Below, piece by piece: positions 34,323 through 43,243 of a stretch of DNA of 64,000 bases (its first letter is position 1; every line of letters begins with the position of its first letter). The notes below the pieces were generated by a model. That model saw only the letters and a list, made by a program, of their open reading frames with translations. It was not told the origin of the DNA and searched no databases. Made by a program: the position numbers and the translations under genes. The stretch lies in the NCBI GenBank assembly GCA_025677825.1, contig JAIXMO010000031.1:1-64000 (forward strand). The letters are read 5' to 3'. The stretch comes from Helicostylum pulchrum. Taxonomy: Eukaryota; Mucoromycota; Mucoromycetes; Mucorales; Mucoraceae.

Positions 34323-36282
34323 ATGTCTTATTTCGAAGAAACTGCCCCTGAGGAGTGGGATCTTCTTGAAGCTATCAAAACGAACTTAAGCGAGAAAAGT
34401 TTTAAGTCATATCAGCAACTGTTTGATTCGATTCGAAATAATTTGGAACGATTTGACAATGAAACAGCAACTGACTGGAAGCAAAACTGGACGGTAGGCT
34501 GAACAATTTCTTGTAATTAGAAACGAAACTTGACATGAATTTGTTAGAGAATCACTCAAAATTTTTTATTAAAATTGAGCCCTACAACTTCTGAATCCTT
34601 TTCTCACCAATCGACGTAAGCACATCATCATCACTTCTTCTGCAAACCGAAACTAATTTTATGCGATTTATGCAACATTCTCTACTTTTAAGTGTGAATT
34701 TTGAAACAGTTAATGCTTCAAGCTTCATAAATAGTGTCCATGGAGATGTTCATTCAGCTTATACGGTAATTATTTGTTCACTTTTTAAAAATTAGGTATC
34801 ATTTTCACTCACTCTCTAATAAAAAACGTCGCGTTTTGTATAGACTAAAAGGTAATATACCCTCCATCCTACATATCCTAATTATTGAAACTAACCTTTA
34901 ATAAACCTATAGAAAAAATGGTGACGATAGCGGTGAAGATTTAAATATTAAAAAGCAAAAGCATTTGGAAACAAGGTAATCTTTTCAACGTCCCTCTATA
35001 AATTCAAATAACTTTACAGTGTTAATGAAGCAATATTTATTTAGTGGCGTATTATCAGAAGAACAGCCCGTTTCTTCACAAGAATCACAACCTTCATTGT
35101 ACACAACTGATACTGACTCTACTGAAGTGAATTTTGACAGAATGAGACCTTACGTAAGCAGATTGGCGTATAAGATAACCTTCGATAATTATTTATACTA
35201 TTCACTATAGTTTTTTTTCAATGAGGATAATATTAATAGAATTTGTTTCAATTTTAGAAATGAATGCTTGAAACAAGAGCTGGTTTATAAAGATCTGCCT
35301 GACATTAAAAAAATGGCTGTAAATCATGTTTACTTAGTTGACCAAGGTACAACAACCTCTACTATTCATGTGCAAAGTGATTTTTTCTCACAATTCGAGC
35401 TGAATGAATCATATCCTTCTTTAACAAGAGAAGATATAGTCGCTATCACTCTTATAAATCAAGTACGTGTGGATAAAAAAATACGACATTGTTTACTTGA
35501 TTAATTTGCTATATTTAATAGAATCTCAATATTCACTGTAAAGAGAAGGCAAGGGATATAGCATTGGAGCACTTGACCAAGGATAATAAAAATCCAGTTG
35601 CAAAAATTATGTACAATTTGTAAGTAGTTAACTTTTTCCGATTTCCATTCAATAATAGAAATATGAATCTCTCCTTCGTAGGCTTAATAGCTGTGATAAT
35701 GCTGAAAGCGTATATTCAAAAGATGAATCACTCTTTATTGGAAGGGCTTTAGATCCGTTTTTAAATGTGATATTTCCTGCCGGTGGTACTATGACTAGAG
35801 ATGGGTAAGTACTGCAGTATTCATGGTACATGTATATGCAAACTCATAACCATCTGCGTTATGTAGTCATTTCACATTTTTAATAGGAAATAGTGACTTG
35901 AAGCCTGATGTGAAGTACAGTGCTAAAATTGGCTCTAATATATTCGATTTTTTAATATTTGAAGTCAAGTGTCCGAACTCTGTTGCCAAAGACGATTTGT
36001 CCAAGATGTCTTTGGAGTTGCAGCTTATGATTAATCGTATGATAGACAACAATGTCAACAAGCCTGTCGTTTATGGAGTTGTTGGACAAGGTAGAGTTAT
36101 GAACAAAGTATTGCAAAGAGCAAATGGCTAACTCGTTAAGAGTAGGTTTCGATTGTGACGTTTATAGAATGGAATTGGTTGCTCCTTTGGTCTATTTACT
36201 GATCAAGGTACGCTCATTTTACCTTCCTCGAAGCACATATGACTTGACAGTTGCCCTTACAACTATACCCATCTTACTGTAA
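34323..36282 (+). CDS. Multi-exon gene with PD-(D/E)XK-like signature, intact
   Basis: Eleven exons keep one frame and give about 421 aa: 34323-34493, 34548-34615, 34693-34765, 34844-34851, 34913-34975, 35045-35167, 35258-35462, 35522-35619, 35682-35804, 35894-36090, 36146-36282. The N-terminal third is helical and acidic; the middle is variable. Near residue 320 comes KPDVKY, then 18 residues after its Asp the strand FLIFEVKCP. This Pro-Asp ... Glu-x-Lys spacing is that of PD-(D/E)XK nucleases, followed by a helix (KMSLELQLMINRM) and a strand with VVYGVVGQGFDCDVYRM. I infer a nuclease-like fold; activity is not shown. Several acceptors had to be chosen over nearer AG sites to avoid stops. 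It follows the MULE gene by 137 bp in the same orientation. It resembles orphan families repeated in Mucorales genomes (from memory, unverified). Confidence 0.7.
34844..34851 (+). other. 8-nt microexon of the PD-(D/E)XK-like gene
   Basis: ACTAAAAG between a TATAG acceptor and a GTAATA donor. Without it, the neighbouring exons join into an immediate TGA; with it the frame reads Thr-Lys-Arg-Lys-Asn. The following intron has a perfect ACTAAC branch site. Confidence 0.6.
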
Positions 36283-36458
36283 CTTCAACAACTCACTTGC
36301 AGCCAAGTATATAAAACAAGAAGAAATATTATGTCTGCTGAAAGTGAACAGTGTTATTGGACAAAATCCCCTTTGATTACCTTAAAACCAACCTTTTAAA
36401 AAAAATTCGTTTATGTAGAATAAAAAGGAATATACAGACACGAAACCGTTCTAGCTTC

Positions 36459-36761
36459 TTACGAGTAGTAAACATACTCCCTCATATCGGAGCAAGTATA
36501 ATGCACCATATATTGAATAAATTTAACCGTTGAATCTTCAGCTGTACCTCCTTTGTTAATGTCAAACTTAAATTTTACCATGAACACTGATCTGATACAA
36601 AGGTTTTTTTTCAGATACTCCTCGAAATCTGTCAGTTTATTTAAATTGTAAGGATCATCTTCAATCTCGAAATCCATAGCTTCAGTTCCATCTTTCTTCG
36701 CAATGTTGCCGGACCTGTCTTCACGTAAAAAAAAAAGCTCATTACGAATTATGAAAAACAA
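36459..36761 (-). other. Minus-strand open frame, unrecognised
   Basis: About 100 codons, acidic in the middle (FEIEDDPYNLNKLTDFEEYLKKN). No family recognised. Its place between the PD-(D/E)XK-like gene and the right inverted end suggests a fragment of another element gene. Confidence 0.25.
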
Positions 36762-36783
36762 AAATAAGAATGTTCAGACTTAA

Positions 36784-36920
36784 GTTCCAATTGAAGCTCA
36801 AAGGGTGTTCCAAATTAAGTTCAAATTTTGTTTTAATTTAATTGGTTGAGTGTTCCAATTTATTTTCAAAAAATGTTCCACTGATTTCAAAAAACGTTCC
36901 ATTTGAGAGTGGAAGCACTG
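36784..36920 (+). repeat. Right inverted end with five GTTCCA subterminal repeats
   Basis: GTTCCA occurs at 36784, 36807, 36852, 36875 and 36896. The last lies in GTTCCATTTGAGAGTGG, the near complement of the left end. CACTG and TA follow at 36916-36922. Repeated short motifs just inside an end are typical transposase binding sites. Confidence 0.7.
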
Positions 36921-37051
36921 TATTGGTTTTTATTTTTTAAAGAAACAGAAAACGCTTTTTGGACCCAAGTTATTTAATACATATTTATTGTTTCAAATAT
37001 ATCTTTGATGAAAAAAAAAAAAAAACGTCTTTTTTGTTTTTTTTTCGATTT

Positions 37052-37591
37052 TCATATTTGGGGGTCAACCCCTTTTGTATTTTTGTAGTTATTCTATATT
37101 TACCTCGGATCCAATTTGCCTAACTTTGTGGATGGTATTGAACTCGTTTAGACTCTTCTACTCCATTTTAAATTATACTTTTAATGCAAAAACTGAAAGA
37201 GTAATCGCTGATTTCGACCTTTTTTTTTTGGGTAAAAAAATACACTTTTTTTAATGTAACATCGTGTAACCATTTTCAGAGCTTCGCAACTACATAAAAT
37301 GTAGTTTTTTTATTACCGTGTTTGGTTATAGCACCGAATGTAGATATTTAAAAATTATATGTTGAATGTTCATAATAAAATGCTACATCTAAAACTGGGC
37401 GAGAAAACGCGCTTTAAAGAAATCGCCATCTTAACTCAAATTTGAGCGGAAAAAAAACGTCTAAAACGGTGATTACTCGGTCAGTGTTTTTATTAAAAAT
37501 ATGATTCTAAATGGATTAGATGCACCAAAAAGAGCCTTTTATTATTTCAAAATAACCTCAAAAACACAAAAGGGGCTGACCCCCAAAATGA
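37052..37591. mobile_element. 540-bp MITE-like element
   Basis: The left arm at 37052-37093 (TCATATTTGGGGGTCAACCC, then CTTTTGTATTTTTGTAGTTATT) is matched in reverse by the right arm at 37551-37591 (AATAACCTCAAAAACACAAA, then AGGGGCTGACCCCCAAAATGA), with a few mismatches over about 41 bp. The interior has no open frame. Length, long inverted arms and lack of coding capacity fit a miniature inverted-repeat element. A clear target duplication was not identified. Confidence 0.7.
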
Positions 37592-37795
37592 CTAAAAATG
37601 ATCAAAAATGATCGACTGACGAAAAATATAAAAAATCAAGAAAAATATAAAACAACATGCAGTTTTCAATTTTGATATTAAAGACATTGTCCTAAGGACT
37701 AACATTGACTGAGTAACTTGGTCAAAAGAATCATTTCCTGACGTTCAATAATACAAAGAAAACACCTTATTCCGATCACTGTGAAAGTGACTTTT

Positions 37796-37956
37796 TTAGA
37801 AGTTACTTCTAAACCTTTACTTAAAAAGACGCGTTTTTAAGATGGTAATGGACGAACATTGGTGGATTATAACACTTTAAATAGTTCTTAAACTCTTTCA
37901 AGTTATTGTTAAAATAAATATGCTGTATATCGTTTTCTGCAAGAGCTCAAATATTA
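37796..37956 (+). repeat. Dispersed repeat, copy C (right part)
   Basis: It begins with TTAGAAGTTA (37796-37805), the same 10 bp that end copy B, then follows the right part of copy A (CTTCTAAACC, GGATTATAACACTTTAAATAG, GCAAGAGCTCAAA) with point changes. Confidence 0.8.
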
Positions 37957-38685
37957 AATTCTATAAACATTTTTATTGCATTCGATTAAAAAAAACTGCA
38001 TAGCTATTTATTAGAATACTACAGAACAATGCATTTTCAAACTACTAGATATGATATATTTAGAGCAATGACGTTTATATACACTATAGGAATCACTTAT
38101 ATGAGTTATTTTAAGAGCAAGATCGTATACTAAATGAACCACAAAAGAAAATGTGCCTGTCAGAGTTCAACAACAAAAAATATGATTCAAAAAAAGTAAT
38201 ATACTATCACTTGGAATAGACGTAAAAAAAATAATACTTGTGCGGCATTTCTACAAAGTACTGAATAAATAGTTATTTCATCACAAAGCGTAGTATATTC
38301 AATTAGTTATATCCACTATTAAATCGAACACCCTTTCAATAGAGCCGTCAGTGTATGCAGTATTTTTCTAAATGTGATTTAAAGTTACTTTTACGAGAAA
38401 AGGTAGAATCAAAAACAAGATAAAGCGTGAGGACATGTGATTACTTTCCTGCAACTACATAAAACTTTTTATTAATTACGCAGAATCTGAGATGTCGGGC
38501 ATTATTTAGCATTAGGTAAAAAAACAATTTGCAAGTCGACGGGAAAATACATTGCCGCTGGATAATAGGCGAATACGAAAAATCAGCGGCATAAATGAAA
38601 AAAGCGTTTTTATTTATTTATTCATTTATAATAATATATGCGAGATGGTAATGGTACATAACAAAACAAAAAGACTCTTCTCTCT
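37957..38685. other. Intergenic stretch
   Basis: No supported gene, only short interrupted frames. Confidence 0.45.
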
Positions 38686-40333
38686 CTATAATTTAGCTTG
38701 AGGTTTAGCAGGAGCCTTGAAAAAGACTTCACAAATCTTACGACGTTGAATTTTACCAGTGGCAGTCTTGGGCATAACGGAAGTAACATAAAAGCGCTTA
38801 GGAACCTTAAATTTAGCAAGCTTAGTTTGACAATAAGCGATTAATTCGCGTTCGATTGATTTTTCGTCATCTTTTACGCCGGGCTTTAATACTACGGCAG
38901 CATGGACCTCTTGACCATACATATCATCAGGTACAGCAAAACTGACAGCTTCAGCAACCTTGGGGTGACTCAACATGACTGAGTCCAATTCGATAGGAGA
39001 GATTTTTTCACCGCCGCGATTGATCAGTTCCTTAATACGACCGGTCAAGATCAAGTAACCATCTTTATCTTTTTTACCTTGATCACCGGTACGGAAATAC
39101 CCCTCCTTGGTAAATGAACCGGCTGTAGCTTCAGGATTATTTAAATAACCCTTGGTGACGTTCTTTCCGCGAATACAGACTTCACCCAACTCTGCAGGAT
39201 TTCCTGCATCGTCCAAGATGACGACTTCGACACCTTGACCGAGGCCGACGGATCCAGCCTTATGAGGACCACGATGAGGAAGTGGGTTGGATGTCATTTG
39301 ATGAGATGCTTCAGTCATAGCATAAGCTTCCAAGACAGGGGCCTTGAAGGATTCTTCCAGTTGGTGTAAAGTTGAAGGTGCAAGACTAGATGAACAAGAA
39401 CGGATAAAACGAATACTAGGTACTTGACTAGGAGGAGAACGAAGCAAGATTTGATGAATTGTGGGTACAGCAGTGTACCAATTACATTTGTTATCTTGGA
39501 AATCTTGCCAGAAATGGGAAGCGCTAAACTTACGAGGAATGACAGCAACACCGCCAGAAAGTAAAGTAGATAATAAACCACAAATTAAACCGTGGACGTG
39601 GAAAAGAGGCATTACAAGTAACGTACGGTCCTTTGGTGTTAACTCATAAGTGTCGACGATGTTTCTCATTGAAGTTAATAAATTGAGATGAGTCAATGGA
39701 ACACCTATTTTTTTTTCGGCTATTAGGATTTCACTGTTGCTCTTTTACTGTTTTGTTTTTTTATTTACCTTTAGGTCTACCAGTTGTACCACTGGTATGT
39801 AATAACAAAGCAGGTTCATCAGGCTTGGGGGAGAAAGTTTCGATAATGCGATGAGGTTCATTGGCCAAGTTAGAAGGTACACGAGAATTGACTTCCATAC
39901 CTGTGCCATTCCAATGAACTTCGACAATAATAGCACCTTGCTTTTGAGCAGCTAATACAGCGGGATTATTTTTTTCATTTAAAGCACCTTTAGGTAAGAT
40001 CATAATGGTACTTTTTGCGTCTTCCAAATAAAAATTAAATTCATCTTGTGTATAAGCAGGGTTTAAAGGAGAAGCGATCAAGTTCATGTAGGTAGAAGCC
40101 AAGAAGGCAACAGTAAATTCAAGAGAGTTGGGGTAACTAATGGAAATAGAGCTACCGGGAGCCAAGCATCGTGCGGGAACTTGACCAGCTAACTTTCTGG
40201 AGAAATCATAAAGAATATCTAATAACTGACTGTAGTTAATATCACTGGGTACTTGTGCTGATTTAGGAATAATAACTGCTGGATGCGTAGATCCTTTTTT
40301 AGTGTTAAAAATTTCAAGTAATGTATCAGCCAT
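38686..40333 (-). CDS. PCS60: Peroxisomal acyl-CoA / oxalyl-CoA synthetase (Pcs60-like)
   Basis: Two exons (39769-40333, 38686-39704) encode 527 aa. It is an AMP-forming synthetase of the ANL superfamily: LLLHTSGTTGRPKG (P-loop, split by the intron after Lys-Gly), PLFHVHGL, EAYAMTEASHQM, GYFRTGDQG, LTGRIKELINRGGEKI hinge, and TATGKIQRR with the catalytic Lys. The last three residues, Ala-Lys-Leu, are a peroxisomal PTS1 signal. Length and motif wording match the fungal Pcs60/Fat2 and plant AAE3 group, shown elsewhere to make oxalyl-CoA and so break down oxalate; a 4-coumarate-ligase-like activity is the main alternative. It lies 203 bp downstream of a Zn2Cys6 gene on the same strand. Regulation by that neighbour is possible but unproven. 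Confidence 0.92.
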
Positions 40334-40536
40334 AATGTCTATATTCGTCTATATAACTAAAAGAGAAATAAAGATAGAAAAAAAAAAAGTGCGAAACAAA
40401 AAGTTTATAAGTGCTATTTCTTATCAAGATATGACATCACGCAATTAGAAGAATATCACTGTTTTTTTTTTTGCGCACACACAACGTGATTTTCTGTAAT
40501 TTTAAACTCTAAAATATTTCCTTTTTTAGGATTTTT

Positions 40537-42688
40537 TTATTGATGACCATGATTGTCTGTAGCAACAATAACTTGCCCTTGATGTGTCATGGAAACAGAT
40601 CGAGAGTTCGGTAAATGTTGCCTAATAACATCGTTATGATGTTGATGCGCAGAAGCATAAATTCCTAAACCAACATTTGTATAAGGATAAGAAAAAGAAT
40701 TATAATGTCGTTGCTGCTGATGCTGCTGTATGTTTTGTTGGGGTTCGGATACAGGTTCAGGCTGAGTTTCAGGTTGTTGGTCAGATAACAAGGAATAAAG
40801 TATATCTTCATTATTATTTGTTGGAGTAGAAGTAGTTGTTTCACTAGCATTACTACTTTTGTTACCTTCATTTGTATCTTGGATTTGAGCGACTAATGCA
40901 GCGATATCTGATGTTTGTGTTTGGTTTAACAATAATTCAGCAGGTGTTTGTGTTTGTGTTTGTGGTTGTGTTTGTGGTTGCGTACGCCATGAGTTTTGAA
41001 ATAAATGATTAGAATAATTATTACTATTATTATTATTATTATTATTATAAAGAGGTAGGTGATAATATAAATTTGATTTTGATTTTACGACAGGTGGGTG
41101 AATCAAACCATTTGAGAAATAATCCAATTTTGACCATTGCTGGCGTTCTTCTTCTACACCATTTCTAGCATTTAAGCTTCCCAATACAAACGGAGTCATC
41201 ATATCTTCTCCGTTTAAGTCTGCATCAGTCAGCGCTTGATCTAATGTAGTTAAAAAGTTTGTTATGGTTGAAGTGATTGCGTTTCTCTTTTGGTCTAGTA
41301 TTAATAAAGATTGCATAGTTTGCATAGATTGTTGAAACATAAAACGTGCATGTTGAGCTGTATTGATATTGATTGAGCCACAATTCTTCAAGTGTATTTT
41401 AATTGATTCAAACAGCGCATATGTAGTAAAATTATAATTAAATATCCAAGTTTGGTTTGTTGCCAGGATCGTAATTAGTCTAGTTAAATTGGTTGCAATA
41501 GTAATTGGTTTTTGTTGATTGGGTTTCGTTGTACCAAAAGAATAAGGTTTTAGTACAGATAATTCGATAAAATTGTAAAGTAAATGTAATTGACAGGTTA
41601 ATCTATTTGTAAGTGAATCAGGCTGTAAGTGTAGTGGTAATGAGCGTAACCAATTCGATAATTCATCAGCACCACCTTGTTGCTGTTGCTGCTGGTATTG
41701 TTGGTATTGAATTTTTTCAGTTATCTGTAATAACTTTATAGTTGACACAAAGCCTTCCAAAATTTCGTGTTCAATAACATCGTCACCTGGTTGTAAAAGA
41801 GGCATATCTAATTTAATATCTTTACTCTTTAGGATCCAAGGTTGACCTAACTGAGAATGAATTAGTTTATCCAGGTAATAACATGACCAACAAATTCGTT
41901 TTCTTAATTCTATGAATTCACTAGTATAATTCTTTAATAAATCAAGGTCAAAGCATAATTGAATTGCCATAACGCAATACATAGTATTACATTGATTATT
42001 TCCAGTTTCATACAAACTCATTAGTGTTAATGCAATAATCGTACTTTGACTGGAATTATTTAGTTCGTAATCTAACAACATTTTAGCTTGTTTAAAGTAA
42101 AGATCAGAATCCATAATCGATTTTTGTTGATACTGAGCACCATGCGCAAATATCATTAATAATAGAATTGGACTTGTTAATAACTTTCTTGTTGAAGATT
42201 CAAATTGTTTAAAGAACAATCTTTTCGGTATAATTGGAAATGTCGAATAACAGTGTTTAAAATACAATTGAATTAAATGTTGTTGAATTGGTTTAGATGG
42301 TAAATCTACTTTAGGCTGCTTACATTCTGTCACTTTAGCATTATTATGTATTGTTAATCTTTGATTATCAAATTCCCATTTCCCTTCTCTTCCTTCACCA
42401 GGTATCATCTTGTTGAGTCGATTCAAGATTTCAGTCGCTACTATACTGTTTGCCATCGTATTTGATTGTCTTATTTTTTTAGTTGCAGGTGAATCAATAA
42501 TTGGTGAAACTATAGGTGAATTAAATGCTTCTTCCTCCTCCTCCTCTTCTTCTTCTTCTTCCCCTTCACCATCTTTAGAGAACGAGCAAGGTCTACTTCT
42601 AGCTGTCAATTAAATACAGGTAATTAGATCAAAGAAAATAAAAGGGTCTTTCTAAATTACCTTTACACTATTGATAATGACAACAAAT

Positions 42689-42735
<47 letters not shown>

Positions 42736-43006
42736 AGTTGCAGTTTTTAAAGAAAAAAAAAGCTTCTTGAATGCGCAAATAAAGAAAGTATATGTACCTG
42801 CATACAAGGTTGTAAACCATCGCACTAATAAGAGTAAAAGAATGAATGAATGAATAAAAAAAGTCAATTTTTTTTTGTTTAAAAGAAAATACCTTTATCT
42901 TTTTCACTCTACAAGTAAAGCAGGCTTTACCGACTTTAAACCTCTTTTGCCTAGGTTGGTCTTCCTTGTGCTTTAGTTGGCGTTTTACAACAGATGTTGT
43001 TGACAT
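40537..43006 (-). CDS. Zn2Cys6 fungal transcription factor
   Basis: Four exons (42893-43006, 42798-42824, 42661-42667, 40537-42602) encode 737 aa. The zinc cluster has the exact spacing C-x2-C-x6-C-x5-C-x2-C-x6-C at residues 29, 32, 39, 45, 48 and 55. It exists only after splicing: exon 1 gives the first Cys pair, a 27-nt exon gives the next two, a 7-nt exon gives the fifth, and exon 4 the sixth. An acidic Glu run follows. From about residue 110 (PIQQHLIQLYFKHCYSTFPIIPKRLFF) begins the fungal_trans middle homology region, with RICWSCYYLDKLIHSQLGQPWILK typical of it. The C-terminal 200 residues are Asn/Gln/Thr-rich, as in activation domains. The target pathway is unknown; the adjacent acyl-CoA synthetase is a candidate only by position. 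Confidence 0.93.
42661..42667 (-). other. 7-nt microexon of the Zn2Cys6 gene
   Basis: TGTAAAG on the minus strand, between an AATAG acceptor and a GTAATT donor. It encodes the fifth zinc ligand Cys plus Lys and one base of the next codon. Skipping it would break both the frame and the cluster. Confidence 0.88.
42692..42733 (+). repeat. A(42) homopolymer within an intron
   Basis: 42 uninterrupted A residues on the plus strand (T on the coding strand), inside the 130-nt intron just upstream of the 7-nt exon, placed like an extreme polypyrimidine tract about 24 nt before its acceptor. Confidence 0.95.
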
Positions 43007-43243
43007 GGAAAATAAAAAATCAAAATGATGGAGAAGAGAGAAGAGAAGTGGGAGAATATACGAAAATAGAAAAATGTTAAAAATACAACATTTTTATTTA
43101 TTTTAAAAGAGCGATTACACCGCGGAAAAGGGTATTGAATGGACCCTACAAAAAAATTGTATTCCGCGGCACATCTAAATTTAGTTATCTCGCCCCCTTA
43201 GCAGACATACACACACATATATATTAAACCCTAAAAATAGTGT

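Larger units (their letters stand above)
28748..36920 (+). mobile_element. Composite Tc1/mariner-bounded transposon island
   Basis: The interval of about 8.2 kb is bounded by related inverted ends: CCACTCAAATGGAAC at 28753-28767 and its near complement GTTCCATTTGAGAGTGG at 36896-36912. Both are preceded/followed by TGC-A/T-TC and a TA dinucleotide. TA target duplication is the Tc1/mariner habit. Inside are a scrambled Tc1 transposase, a Fanzor C-terminal half, a MULE transposase and an intact multi-exon gene with a PD-(D/E)XK-like signature; the last three lie head to tail on the + strand. Whether the whole interval moved as one unit, or reflects nested insertions into an old mariner, cannot be settled here. 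Confidence 0.6.
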
